Notes: generated from the letters alone by a model not told the origin. A stretch of 64,000 bases of DNA from Flammeovirgaceae bacterium (GCA_016712035.1 JADJRT010000003.1:211001-275000), one strand, 5' to 3'. Numbered from the stretch's first letter, positions 19,846 through 30,840 are shown. Numbers and translations are program-made.

Positions 19846-20370
19846 ATGAATTTAAGCTGCAGTTTTCTTGCTGCACTTGTTCTGGTATTGTCGGCTTGCA
19901 CCACACAGGAAGCAACCAAACCTGTACTATACGAAGGCCCTTTGAGTGAGGCCGAAGATGTGGAAATGTTTTACTCCGAAAAAGATCTCGTTAAGGTCAA
20001 ACTCAAAGCAAAAAAAATCTTTGAATTTCAAAATGGTGATCGGGAATTCCCGGAAGGTATTTACCTCGAATTTTTTGATGAGTTCGGCACTAAAACCTCA
20101 ACCCTACAAGCGAATAGTGCCTATTATTTTAAAGAGGAAAATAAATGGCGAGGCCGGGGCAAGGTGGAAGTAATTAATACTGCCAAGCAAGAGCAATTAA
20201 ACACGGAAGAGTTGTTTTGGAAACCCGACACAAAAAAAATATTTACCGATAAGTTTGTCACCATCAAACTTCAAAATGAAGTGATCTACGGTACCGGTCT
20301 GGATGCAGCGCAGGATTTATCAACCTATCAGATCAAGAATCCGGAAGGTGAATTTACAGTTGAAGAATAA
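19846..20370 (+). CDS. lptC: LPS export periplasmic protein LptC
   Basis: LptC takes lipopolysaccharide from the LptBFG extractor and passes it to the periplasmic bridge. The protein has a lipoprotein signal (LVLVLSAC) rather than the membrane helix of E. coli LptC. The beta-jellyroll follows: YLEFFDEFGTKTSTLQAN, WRGRGKVEVINT, FTDKFVTIKL and the end GEFTVEE. I prefer ATG 19846, because it gives a proper lipobox signal; ATG 19816 in the same frame would add 10 unusual residues. It lies upstream of a small membrane protein and ppiD, a common Bacteroidota arrangement. Confidence 0.85.
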   Translation: MNLSCSFLAALVLVLSACTTQEATKPVLYEGPLSEAEDVEMFYSEKDLVKVKLKAKKIFEFQNGDREFPEGIYLEFFDEFGTKTSTLQANSAYYFKEENKWRGRGKVEVINTAKQEQLNTEELFWKPDTKKIFTDKFVTIKLQNEVIYGTGLDAAQDLSTYQIKNPEGEFTVEE

Positions 20371-20388
20371 TCAGGTGATAGTTAACTC

Positions 20389-20544
20389 ATGAAACTAATA
20401 GATGTTCTTTTGTTATCGCTGGCGGCAGCTATTGTCATCATCGCTATTTACGAGATTATGACGGTGGGTATAGGCGAGGCCTATTGGTTGGTGATGTTGG
20501 CCGTAATGATTTTTTTTATCTATACCTATCGCAAAAAGCGTTGA
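20389..20544 (+). CDS. 51-residue membrane protein downstream of lptC
   Basis: A short frame beginning MKLIDVLLLSLAAAIVIIAI and ending in a basic TYRKKR tail. Two hydrophobic helices (residues ~3-22 and ~31-45) are joined by a short loop (YEIMTVGIGEAY). It starts 18 bp after lptC in the same direction, has a good ATG and no internal break. Its hydrophobic pattern, positive-inside tail and placement support a real gene. No family name can be given from sequence alone. Confidence 0.65.
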   Translation: MKLIDVLLLSLAAAIVIIAIYEIMTVGIGEAYWLVMLAVMIFFIYTYRKKR

Positions 20545-20620
20545 GTCAGTATTACTGGTTTTCGCCCGTAAAACCCTGATAACCAATCGCTATTAAATTC
20601 AAGTAATATTAAAGCGCAGC

Positions 20621-20651
20621 TTTGCCGAATTGATTTAACGGGTTAAATTTG
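20621..20651 (+). promoter_or_regulatory. Promoter of ppiD
   Basis: TTTG (20621-20624), a 19-nt spacer, TAAATTTG (20644-20651): a full Bacteroidota sigma-A match. It predicts a leader of roughly 75-80 nt before ppiD. Confidence 0.7.
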
Positions 20652-20735
20652 CGGTTCTTTAAACAAAAAGGCTTCATTTCTTTGGAAATAGACCTCAAAA
20701 ACGAATAAACAATTCAAACATTATAAATTTCTCTT

Positions 20736-22866
20736 ATGGCATTGATTGGAACATTGAGGAACAAGATGACCAAGTGGGTGGTGGGTTTTGTGGCAATCGC
20801 GATTGCAGCATTTGTTTTAAACGACTTATTTGGAAATGGCCCTACAGCTGTATTTGGTAACGATAACACAGTAGGTGAAATAGGTGGCAGCACCATCCGT
20901 TTGGAAGAATATCAGGCCGCTATTCAGGAGCGCGAGAATAACTACATTCTGAATTTCGGTCGTCAACCTGGCGATCGCGAAAGACCACTCTTGCAACAAC
21001 AGGCCTGGGATCTTTTGATCTCACAGAAAGCTATTAAACCAGAGTTTGAAAAGGTGGGTGTAAAAGTTACTACCGATGAAATCTGGGATATGATTCAGGG
21101 AAGAAATATCGATGAAAATGTTAAATCGTCTTTTTTGGATTCTGCAGGAAACTTTGATCGTTCAAGACTGATCGCTTATATAAATCAGTTTAATGCCCCC
21201 TACCCCAACTGATCCACAAGCCTTGGCAGGCTTCCAGGAAGCGAAGTATCGTTGGTCTACTTTTCAGCGCGATTTGGGCTTAGGTCGCGAAAGACTTAAG
21301 TATGAAAACTTATTGATCAAAACCAATTATGTAACGGAAGCCGAAGCGGAACGCGATTATCATACTCAGAACGATGTAGCCGAGGTTAAATACCTCTATG
21401 TGCCTTATTTTGTAATCAGCGATTCCACCGTTAGTGACAGTGACCTTAAAGAATACTACAACAAAAACAAACATAAGTATAAGGCAGAGCAAACCCGCAG
21501 CCTCAGCTATGTCAGTTTCCCCATCCAAGCTTCGGCTGCAGACTCAGCACAAATCAGAGAAGATCTAGAGAAATTGGCCGCTGACTTTAAAACTGTAACT
21601 GAAGATTCTGTTTTCGCAGCTGCAAACACAGAAGGGAATGAGCCCTTTACAAAATATTCTAACTCAACGTTACCAGGCTTTTTAGCCGATCAAAAAGATC
21701 AATTGGTTGCTGGAAGCGTCTTCGGTCCCCTCTTGGATGGAAACTCTTTCAAAGTTGTTAAACTAGTACGGTTTGGTAAGGACACCGTAGGTAATGCGAA
21801 AGCAAGCCATATTTTAATCCGTTGGGATGACGAAAGTGAAGCCTCCAAAAAGACAGCCAAAGAAAAAGCGAGAAAAATTCTTGCTGATATAAAGGCTGGC
21901 GCTGACTTTGCTGCCAAGGCTCGTGAATTCGGTACGGACGGTACATCTACACAAGGGGGTGATCTTGGCTGGTTTAGCACAGGCCAAATGGTTAAACCTT
22001 TTGAACAAGCTGTTTTCAGTGCGAAGAAAACCGGAGTTCTAAATGATGTTGTTGAAACACAGTTTGGCTATCATATTATTGACGTAACCGGAGTAGCTGA
22101 TTACACTACGTACTCTGTTGCCACGATAGAAATCGCTATTGCTCCTAGTGACGAAACTCAAAATGAGGCTTACTTAAAAGCACAAACATTTGCCAGCAAC
22201 GTATCGGGTGTGGATGAGTTTAATGAAAGCGCTAAAACCGAACAATTAATGGTGATGAACGCGAATGACTTAAAGACCGTTGATCGCAGGATAAATGACT
22301 TGGGAGATGCCCGCGAAATGATCACCTGGCTATTCCGCGAGGCGAAAGTTGGAAAGGTATCTGATGTGTTTGATTTAGATACGGATTATACAGTGGCTGT
22401 TATGACCAGCGAAACGGAAGCAGGCGTTCGTTCCTTTGAGGAAGTGAAAGATGAAATAAGACCAGCGGTACTTAATCAGGTGAAAGGAAAAAAGATAATT
22501 GAAACACTGAGCGCACAGAAAGGTACGCTGGATGAGATGGCCAAAGCGTTTGGCTCAGATGCAATAGTTGCTTCTTCGAGCGATCTTAAGCTTAATTCAA
22601 ACACACTACCAAGCGTTGGGCTCGATCCGGTAGCTGTCGGTAAAATTTTCGCGCTTGAAAATGGTAAACGTTCTGAACCCTTTGCCGGAGAAAACGGTGT
22701 ATTAGTAGCAGAACTTCAGAACAAAACAGTGGCGCCAGCGGTGGGTGATTACACCATGTTTAAAAACCAGCTGTTACAGGGATTAAATGGCCGGGTCGGC
22801 TATAGCATTTCTGAAGCTTTGAAAGAAGGCGCTAAGATTGAGGATAAACGGTATAAGTATTTTTAA
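20736..22866 (+). CDS. Peptidyl-prolyl isomerase PpiD/SurA type (frameshifted)
   Basis: Membrane-anchored periplasmic folding factor. An N-terminal helix (about residues 12-32, KWVVGFVAIAIAAFVLNDLF) anchors it. A SurA_N-like chaperone region follows, then a parvulin domain (about 345-445: ASHILIRWDDE, then GGDLGWFSTGQMVKPFEQAVF and QFGYHIIDV) and a C-terminal chaperone region. A C5 run at 21196-21200 should be C4; removing one C joins QFNAPTPTDPQA and yields 709 residues, the usual size of PpiD. The break looks like a sequencing error. It has its own promoter and terminator. Confidence 0.9.
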
Positions 22867-22888
22867 GAGATAATCAATGAATTAAACG

Positions 22889-22926
22889 AGCGCCTCAGAA
22901 GTAAACTTCAGAGGCGCTTTTTCTTT
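22889..22926 (+). terminator. Terminator after ppiD
   Basis: A 13-position stem with one internal mismatch (arms 22890-22902 and 22905-22917) followed by TTTTTCTTTT. It ends just before the ATG of the next gene. Confidence 0.75.
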
Positions 22927-22927
22927 T

Positions 22928-23191
22928 ATGAACGAACAATGGCTTATCAACTTCCGTGAAAAACTCGACCAGCATTATGCGTGGCCAGCGCTCTATAGGT
23001 TTAAGTTTATTGTGCCAACCGGTAAAGAGGCCGAAGTTAAAGCCTTGTTCCCTAATCATACCACAACAGAAAGACCTTCTAAAAATGGTAATTACACAAG
23101 CGTAACAACCGAGGCTATGCTTCCCTCCGCTGACGCGGTTATTGAAATCTATCAAGCCGCAGCTCTGATTAAGGGTATAATTGCGCTTTAA
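22928..23191 (+). CDS. DUF493 (YbeD-like) protein
   Basis: An 87-residue protein of the DUF493/YbeD family. The hallmark segments are RFKFIVPTGKEAEVKALFP, SKNGNYTSVTTEAMLPSADAV and the end IYQAAALIKGIIAL. The family has a ferredoxin-like (ACT-like) fold thought to act in regulation, but the role is unknown. It sits directly downstream of the ppiD terminator. Confidence 0.85.
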   Translation: MNEQWLINFREKLDQHYAWPALYRFKFIVPTGKEAEVKALFPNHTTTERPSKNGNYTSVTTEAMLPSADAVIEIYQAAALIKGIIAL

Positions 23192-23303
23192 ATACTGATA
23201 TTCTAAAAATACTATTTTAGGTACTCCGTTTAGTCTAACTTTATCAAATGATCGAATTGGTCAAATAAAAAGATAAAGCAGATCCAAACTAATTCAAAGT
23301 TTT

Positions 23304-23534
23304 ATGTGGATAGAAGAGAACAATCGACTTAAAAAGACCTTTTCATTTAAGGACTTTAGGGAGGCCTTTGGTTTTATGACGAAGGTAGCACTCATCGCAG
23401 AAAAAGCAGATCATCATCCTTACTGGACAAACGTATATAACACGGTGAGTTTCGAACTCTCCACACACGATGCAGGTGATACCATTACAGATAAAGACAG
23501 AAAACTGGCGCAAGCTATTGATCAACTTGTATAA
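23304..23534 (+). CDS. Pterin-4a-carbinolamine dehydratase
   Basis: A 76-residue pterin-4a-carbinolamine dehydratase (4a-hydroxytetrahydrobiopterin dehydratase). It shows the family signature EKADHHPYWTNVYNTV followed by STHDAGDTITDKD. The His pair and the later His form the active site. The family recycles the pterin cofactor of aromatic amino-acid hydroxylases; some bacterial members work in molybdopterin context. No hydroxylase is in the window. It ends 2 bp before rsmI, so the two are likely co-transcribed. Confidence 0.9.
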   Translation: MWIEENNRLKKTFSFKDFREAFGFMTKVALIAEKADHHPYWTNVYNTVSFELSTHDAGDTITDKDRKLAQAIDQLV

Positions 23535-23536
23535 TC

Positions 23537-24223
23537 GTGTCAGCTGAAGTTACTTCATTGTATCTTGTACCAACTCCTATTGGCAATCTCGCTGACATTA
23601 CGTTACGCGCGCTGGAGGTATTGAAATCCGTAAATACCATTTTGGCTGAAGACACCCGTACATCAGGGTTTCTGCTCAAACACTACGAAATCTCAAAGCC
23701 GCTGCAGAGCTTTCATATTTTTAACGAACATAAAACATTAGCTGGATTAATTACCCGCATGCAACAAGGTGAGGTAATGGCTCTAATCAGCGATGCCGGT
23801 ACACCCGGCATTTCTGATCCTGGTTTTTTGTTGGTGCGCGAAGCGCTGAAGGCAGGTTTAAAAATTGATTGCTTGCCGGGTGCAACCGCGCTAATTCCTG
23901 CCTTAGTAAAATCTGGTTTCCCGACAGATCGATTTGCCTTTGAGGGTTTCCTTCCGCACAAAAAAGGCCGGCAAACTATGCTGAAGAAATTAAGTGAAGA
24001 AGATCGAACTATTGTGCTGTATGAATCACCCCATCGACTTATTAAAACTTTAGAACAACTCATCGAATTTTTTGGATCCGAACGATTGGTTTCTGTTTCG
24101 CGCGAACTCACCAAGTTTCATGAAGAGACAAAAACAGGTTCAGTTACAGAAGTACTTGAGTACTTTAAACTAAAAGATGTGAAAGGCGAGATTGTTATTG
24201 TAATCAATGGCAAAGAAAAATAA
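23537..24223 (+). CDS. rsmI: 16S rRNA C1402 2'-O-methyltransferase
   Basis: SAM-dependent methyltransferase that adds the 2'-O-methyl group of m4Cm1402 in 16S rRNA. The 228-residue protein has the tetrapyrrole-methylase-fold motifs VPTPIGNLADITLRALEVL at the N-terminus, LISDAGTPGISDPG (about 82-95), the PGATALIPALVKSGFP loop and FEGFLPHKKGRQ. It begins at GTG 23537; no ATG lies near, and the GTG start keeps the first strand. Its end overlaps the next gene by 17 bp, an operon with translational coupling. Confidence 0.95.
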   Translation: MSAEVTSLYLVPTPIGNLADITLRALEVLKSVNTILAEDTRTSGFLLKHYEISKPLQSFHIFNEHKTLAGLITRMQQGEVMALISDAGTPGISDPGFLLVREALKAGLKIDCLPGATALIPALVKSGFPTDRFAFEGFLPHKKGRQTMLKKLSEEDRTIVLYESPHRLIKTLEQLIEFFGSERLVSVSRELTKFHEETKTGSVTEVLEYFKLKDVKGEIVIVINGKEK

Positions 24224-24974
24224 ATCAGTCTGGACCCCGTGGAGTTTGTTTGGACTTTCCGCAGTGCTACTGAGTGCTGGCTGGTTAATGAAGCCATTTC
24301 CCATTCTAATCTTCGTTGGCTTTGCCCCCTTATTCGCAATACTTGATTATGCCCGTGATTCCAAAAATCCTTGGAACCGATTTGAACTCATTCTTCTTGC
24401 ACTCACCATCTCATTATTTGCGGCAAGCTTTTTTGATTTTCAGATCATAATTACTGTTTTAGTTCAGGCCATTGTTTTAACACTCACCTTTGTTGGGTAT
24501 TCATTTGCTTATCAAAATCTAGGCTCCCGGTTAGGTAAGTTTACCGTCATCTTCTTTTGGTTAGGTCTTGAATTTGTTTTATTAAATCTGCCTTGGCGGG
24601 AGCAAACTATATTTCTTGCTGATTCACTGAGTCTTGTGCCAGACTGGATCAGATGGACTAATCATTCCGGCTACCTGGGAGTATCCTTGTGGATATTATC
24701 TGTCAATCTCGTCTTCTATCTTTCATTTTTCCATATAGGAACATTCAACCTTTATCTTTTCATATTTGCTATATTACTAATCGGCATACCAATTGTCCTT
24801 TCTTACCAAATGGATACCTTAGGTGTAAATCGTGCGCAAATGATTTCGTTCTCGAATGAATCGAATATATTACAAGAGAAATTTACCGGTGAGTTGGTTG
24901 CACGAACCGCAGCCTGGGTTTCGGTATTAATTATTCTGTTAGCTTTCGTTAAGAATCAAACCAAGAAAAAATGA
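24207..24974 (+). CDS. Lnt-like membrane protein lacking the nitrilase domain
   Basis: A 255-residue membrane protein with about 7 hydrophobic helices. The stretches AGWLMKPFPILIFVGFAPL, FFWLGLEFVLLNLPW and IRWTNHSGYLGVSLWILSVN resemble the membrane half of apolipoprotein N-acyltransferase (Lnt). Lnt, however, is ~500 residues, with a periplasmic nitrilase domain holding the Glu-Lys-Cys triad, and this protein has no such domain. A short basic tail (NQTKKK) ends it. It overlaps rsmI by 17 bp and the next gene by 4 bp (ATGA). I call it an Lnt-related protein of unknown role; it might be a vestige or a partner subunit. Resemblance is by eye. Confidence 0.6.
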   Translation: MAKKNKSVWTPWSLFGLSAVLLSAGWLMKPFPILIFVGFAPLFAILDYARDSKNPWNRFELILLALTISLFAASFFDFQIIITVLVQAIVLTLTFVGYSFAYQNLGSRLGKFTVIFFWLGLEFVLLNLPWREQTIFLADSLSLVPDWIRWTNHSGYLGVSLWILSVNLVFYLSFFHIGTFNLYLFIFAILLIGIPIVLSYQMDTLGVNRAQMISFSNESNILQEKFTGELVARTAAWVSVLIILLAFVKNQTKKK

Positions 24975-25762
24975 ACCTATCCTTATTAGAAAAAGACGTA
25001 ATCGCATTATGCGATGAAGTAGGTGAGTTTATGAAGAAAGAAAGTGAAAACTTTGATCTTTCGAAGATTGAGCAGAAAGGAAGTTTCAGCAACCTGGTAT
25101 CGTATGTAGATAAGGAATCAGAAAAAAAATTGGTAGCGCGGCTAACCAAATTATTTCCAGGTGCTGGCTTTTTAGCCGAAGAAGGTACGGAGACCAAAGG
25201 CTCCAACGATTACCGATGGATTATTGACCCCTTAGATGGAACAACAAATTTTTTACACGGATTACCCATATATGCTATTAGCATCGGCTTAGAATTGAAG
25301 GACAAAACCGTTATGGGGATTGTTTATGATGTAAGTAATCGTGATTGCTATCATGCAATTGAAAATCAACCGGCTTATCGCAATCAAAAAGAGATCAGAA
25401 TATCCCCTATAAATAAACTAGAAGAAAGTTTATTGGCTACCGGATTTCCTTACTATCATTCTGAAAAAAAAGAAGAATATCTTGAAATAATAAAAGTCTT
25501 TCTTGAACAAACACATGGCATCCGTAGACTTGGGAGTGCAGCAATGGATCTCGCCTACGTAGCCTGCGGTAAGTTAGAAGGATTTTTCGAGTACAATCTT
25601 TCACCTTGGGATGTTGCTGGAGGTGCCTTTCTGGTGCAACAAGCAGGAGGCACGGTAACAGATTTTTCAGGTGGGCCTAATTATATTCACGGAAAAGAAT
25701 TATGTGCCGGAGGCATGATTCATGCTGAAATGCTGAAAGTAGTTCAAAAGAAATGGTTTTAA
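24971..25762 (+). CDS. Inositol monophosphatase family protein
   Basis: A 263-residue Mg-dependent phosphatase of the FIG superfamily. Motifs in order: FLAEEG (Glu ligand, about 66), WIIDPLDGTTNFLHGLP (about 85-101, metal-binding DPLDGTT) and WDVAGGAFLVQQAGG (about 218-232). This family includes inositol monophosphatase, fructose-1,6-bisphosphatase-like and 3'(2'),5'-bisphosphate nucleotidase enzymes; the motifs do not separate them, and SuhB-like proteins are a common guess. It overlaps the upstream gene by 4 bp and converges with the permease gene (6 bp between stops). Confidence 0.88.
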   Translation: MNLSLLEKDVIALCDEVGEFMKKESENFDLSKIEQKGSFSNLVSYVDKESEKKLVARLTKLFPGAGFLAEEGTETKGSNDYRWIIDPLDGTTNFLHGLPIYAISIGLELKDKTVMGIVYDVSNRDCYHAIENQPAYRNQKEIRISPINKLEESLLATGFPYYHSEKKEEYLEIIKVFLEQTHGIRRLGSAAMDLAYVACGKLEGFFEYNLSPWDVAGGAFLVQQAGGTVTDFSGGPNYIHGKELCAGGMIHAEMLKVVQKKWF

Positions 25763-25768
25763 GTTCTT

Positions 25769-28177
25769 CTATTCTGATCGCAATGACGTTGCCGGATTAA
25801 TCATAGCTGCCTTAATTGATCGGTACCCCACCGTAATAAAAGCAATCAAAAAAGTACTGCCAAGGCCAACGATAAACACCGAAGGGCCAATTGAAATTTT
25901 ATAAGCGAACTGCTCTAGGTATTTAGTAGAGAAATACCAACCCACAGGTGCCGCCAGCACAAATCCTATTAATATTAATCTGATAAACTCACGGGAAAAT
26001 AAAAGCAGAATATTTTCGACAGAAGCTCCAAGTACCTTGCGAACTCCGATCTCCTTTGTTTTCTGGTTGGCCATAAACACAGTTAAACCAAATAAGCCCA
26101 GGCAGCCAATAAAAATTGCCATGGATGTAAACACCGTAAGCATAACAGACATCTTGGCTTCCGCCTCATAAAACTCTCTAATCTCATCTTCCAGAAATTC
26201 ATAGGAATATATAAACTCAGGATACGCTTGCTCCCATTTTCTTTGTACTTCTTTCAAACTCGGCTGCACCGATTGTGGATTTAGTTTAATGGAAAGTGTT
26301 CTATAACCTCGAATACGGTTAAGCATAATGGTTGCCTCCAACGGATCTTGCAAAGAAACGGTATGAAAGTTTTTTACTACGCCACTAACCGGAAGACTCT
26401 TGCCCCACATCTTGATCCGTTTGCCAATTATTTCCTGTGGATCAGATAGGCCAATCACTTGCGTAAATCTTTCATTAACAACGAAAGACTGGGCTGTATC
26501 CGCATCGGTCAACCCTGCTCCTGCAAGAAACTCAATTCCATACAAATCAAAATAATTTCCATCCACTTGTTTCACCTGAGTTGCATAGTGCTGATCACCT
26601 CCTTCAATTTGAAAATCCGTACTGGAAACACTCCCCGATGAGGGTGGGGTGCTGGACAAACTGGTTGCCTCCACACCGGCTATGTTCATCAAATCATTAC
26701 GTAAAGTCCGCATCTTACTAGAACCATCCTCTGTGGGCGATTCCTCTTCAGGGATAGGTACCGTGATAATCGCTTCCTTTTTAAAACCTAATTCTTTTGT
26801 TTTTAAAAAATTCATCTGAGTAATCAAAACTATTGTGCCAATGATTAACAGCTGAGAAATAAAAAATTGCATGCCCACAAGGCCTCTTCGCAAATTAAAA
26901 CCCGTGGAGTGATTAGCACTGATTTGGTTTTTCAAAGCACTGATTGGATTGAACCCACTAACGACAATCGAAGGATAAATTCCTGACAAAAGTGAAACCA
27001 CAACCAGCGTGCTTACTAGAAATACCCAGAGTGCCACATCAGAACCAAAGTTGAGAGCAAGAGGTAAATCCAAAAAGGTATTGATAAAGGCTAAGCCAAT
27101 TTCGGCCACAACCAATGACAGTAAAATGGATACCAGCGTGATTAGCGTTGTTTCCCCTAAAAACTGAAGCATAAGTTGTGAACGGGTACTTCCTAATGAT
27201 TTGCGAATACCCACTTCTTTCGATCGTTTAACTGCCTCAGCAGTGGTAAGATTTATGAAATTGATACATGCTGTAAGGAGTAAGAAAATACCGATAATGG
27301 TTAATGCATTAAGTTGCGAATTACTAATCGTGTTGTAGTTGTAATTACCAAAGCGTTCGTCAAAATGCACTTCGCTAAATGGTTGCATGATAAACGTTTT
27401 ATTGTCCTGATTACGGGAAGTATCTCCAAAGTACTTAGAAATAAAAGCCGGTATGCGGACTTCGACATCTGAAATCGAACTGCCCGATCGCAATGTAAAA
27501 TAACATTGGTCATCACTCCAGATTCCATTCCAACCACTTTCGTCCTTCTCCTTTTTAATAGTAATGTAAGAAACCAGCAGGTCAAATGGTAAGTCGGTGT
27601 TGGAGGGCAAATCTTCCATAATCGCGGTAACCCGATACTCTTGTCCTTCATACTTTAGAACCTCGCCTATGGCATCTTCTTTTCCAAAATACTTGGTCGC
27701 CCATCGGCTTGATAGAATCGCTTCGTTAGGTTCAATCCAACCCAGTGGTTGCATCGCCAATCAAAATCTTTCTATCAAATACATTAAAGAAACCGGGTTG
27801 CGCAAAAGCGACTCCCCTCTCTTCATCGTACCGTTTGGGATCAGCTTTAACTTGCGGAATGGTAATAAAGCTTCCTGCACGATACGAGATAAAAGTAACT
27901 TGCTCTGCCTCTGGAAAGTCATTTGTAAACGCTCCGGAAAACCAGGATAAACACCGGGTGTATAATTTTTGCCATCGTTTCCATCAGATTGAACTACCGC
28001 GCGGTATATGCGATGATAGTTTGAATGAAAAGTGTCAAAACTTTTATGGTAACGGACTAATAAGAAAAGGATCAGACTCGTTGCTAAGCCTAAGGTAAGT
28101 CCCCCGATATTAAGCAACGTAGTAGCGCGTTGCCGAATCAGATTTCTAAAAGCTGTTTTTAAATAATTCTTGAACAT
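25769..28177 (-). CDS. MacB/FtsX-type ABC permease 1 (two frameshifts)
   Basis: Permease of an ABC transporter in the MacB/FtsX superfamily, 802 residues after correction. The N-terminus (MFKNYLKTAFRNLIRQ) is the family signature. Two MacB-like periplasmic domains alternate with four-helix FtsX modules (RSKEVGIRKSLGSTRSQL and TKEIGVRKVLGASVENILLL mark the two cores). One A is missing around 27922 (should read LQNDFPEAEQ) and one extra base lies near 27734 (GLDEPNEAILSS). Both are one-base fixes. The ATPase partner is not in the window. Proteins like this are paralogous in Cytophagales and are often thought to export peptides or antibiotics, which is unproven here. Confidence 0.88.
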
Positions 28178-28237
28178 ATCGGTAAGAGTATAGAATTGAG
28201 ATGATTACTTCCCCTAAAGAGTTCTACAAAAAAATAA

Positions 28238-30649
28238 TTATTCGCTTTTCAGTGCATCCACAGGATTAGCGATAGCTGCCCGAAGTGATCGATAACCTAC
28301 GGTGATAAATGTAATGGCTAACGTGCTTAAGATTCCAATCGCAAAAACAATCCAGGTGATCTCCACTTTAAAGGCAAAGTCTTCAAGCCACAGGTTCATG
28401 GCATACCACGCAACGGGCACAGCAAGTACAAATGCCACTACTACCAATAGAACGAAGTCGCGGGAAAAAAGAGCTACGATGTGAGTTACTGATGCTCCTA
28501 ACGTTTTGCGAATTGCGATCTCCTTTGTTTTTTGCTGCGCCATAAAAGAAGCCAATCCATACAATCCCAGACAACCAATAAAAATGGCTATACCTGCAAA
28601 GATTTCAAACAACCCAAACAATCGTTCCGCTTCTCGATACAAACGACCCACATAATCATCCAGGAAAGAATATTGAAACAAATATTCCGGAAATTGTTGC
28701 AGCCATGCTTCTTCAATGTTCTTTATCGTAGCTGCAGCATTGGCTGAATTGATTTTTATGCCTGTTTCAAAAAAATAATTGAATGGCAACAGGACAACCG
28801 GTTCAAGACCATGCTGTAAAGACTGTGTATGAAAATTTCTTACAACACCAATTACCGGACCTGAAATATCATTAAACCCTATCGTAATTTTTTTACCAAT
28901 TATCTCTTTTGGTGAACTAAAACCTAGTGTTCTAACAGCCTCTTCATTAAGCACGTAGGACCACTCTCGCTCTGTCCTTCAAGGTTAGCTAGCTTTTCAT
29001 CACTCTCTAAAACCAACGTCCCTCAATTAACTCAAGCCCATAGACATCCTTATATTGAACATCGCCAAGTTTTAAACTCATTGAGTATCGATCCGTCTCA
29101 CCTTTATCAGTAAGATACATGCCCGTCCCAAAATTACCGTCGAAATGGGGGCTCCGAGCGAGAATGAAACTCCCTTAATATCATTAAGGGTTTCCAATCG
29201 ATTTCGAAAGGCCTCCAACTTAGTTGCACTATTATCGGGGATACTTACGGTTATCACAGCTTCCTTCGTAAATCCAAGTGATGAATTTCTAAAAAAGGAA
29301 AGTTGGCTCGATACCACCAAGGTGCAAATGATCAGCACTTGTGCAATAAAAAACTGACCTACTACTAAAATTTTTCGTACCGATATAGGTGATCTACTAT
29401 CTGTCGACATACGGTTCTTCAATGCTTTTACTGGATTAAACTTTGACAAAACCAATGCCGGGTAAAATCCAGAAAAAAGTGCCGTGACAAAAATAATTGC
29501 AATCAGAAATAAGATTAGCTGTGGGTTGTTTAGCAAATTCAATTGTACATCACGCTCTAAGAAATTACTAACCATGGGTGCAATCCCCTCAGCAATACCA
29601 ACAGAAATAATACCGGCACACAGTGTAATCAGAAATGCTTCACTTAGATACTGCCAGGTAAGTTGATGCCGCTGTGCTCCCAAAGTTTTTCTAACACCCA
29701 CTTCTTTGGATTTGTGTACTGAAAGTGCTGTTGAGAGATTGATGAAATTAACACAGGCTACTAATAAAATGAAAGCTCCAATGAATGCCAGAACAATCAG
29801 TGTTGATGAATTGGTTGACGTGGTGCCCGGGTTTTCGCTAAACTCTGTATCGAAATGAATTTCAGAAAGCGGTTGTAGTAAATAGGTTTGTCGATTGGCA
29901 TCCTTGGCTTCGTAATACTTTTTAACGAAAGCTGGAAATTTTGTTTCCATCGACTCCCGTGTTTCTGAAGAAGGCAGAACAAATATATGCAAACCCAGGA
30001 AGCATTTTAACCCCATTGATCCATAGAAAATCCAAGAAATTGTTCTGTAACATCGGGCGTTAATGTGGCACGCGAAACTATCATGTTTATGTTCAAATGC
30101 GTAGGTGTTGAGGGCATGCGGATGATGCCCGCTACTTCAGGTCGAGAAGATTTTCAAGCTTTTATGTTTTTAATATCTTTTTAAGAAGTTTTTGCAAACT
30201 CCTCCAGTTAAGAAAACCTTACCGGGATCAGTCAAATCTTTCTCTTGGGTTACCTGATAGCACCTCGATATCAAAGACCTCAAAAATGATGGATCCGCAA
30301 ACATGATATTCGTCCTCTGCTCTTTTCTTTCATCAATAGTCATCAATGCATCTTCCTGAAAATGAAACTGCGTAGAGATTAAATCCGGGAAATCATTTTT
30401 TAAGGCTTCTGCCAAAGGGTAAGGTGTTATTGTTGTTTTTCAACACCCGAAGCATCAGTGGTTTCGCGTACTATTCGATAAATATTCTTTGAGTTGAAAT
30501 GCCTGATCAAAACTCACCTCACGTTTAATAATTAAAAAAATGATAATGCAGGTTAGTGATTCCCAGAGCAAGCCGGCCACATTAATGAATGTGTAGCTCT
30601 TGTTTCTCAACAGGTTTCGAAAGGCAATGGTGAAGTAATTTTTAAGCAT
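28238..30649 (-). pseudogene. MacB/FtsX-type ABC permease 2, heavily broken
   Basis: A tandem paralogue of the previous gene (60 bp apart). It keeps the same order: MLKNYFTIAFRNLLRNKSYT start, HKSKEVGVRKTLGAQRHQL core and TKEIAIRKTLGASVTHI second core. The reading frame shifts at least five times (about 29100-28960, 30016-30170, 30410-30450 and within 30470-30600). Some breaks are homopolymer-like, such as CCC near 30420; the density is far above the rest of the window. Either this is a real decaying duplicate or a local drop in read quality. I list it as a pseudogene with that reservation. Confidence 0.75.
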
Positions 30650-30840
30650 TTGGGATTAACTTATTCACGCGGAAGTCAAGTATAGTGCCAATGGAAAATG
30701 CCTAGATTAGCCTGAATTTAAAGATGGTTGATTAAAATACGTTACCCCGTTCAATAACGCTCTCGAACTGTCCGTCATCGGACGATTAAGAGTCCTACGT
30801 TCCTTGAATTACTTTATAATGATATTCTTACCTTTGAGCT

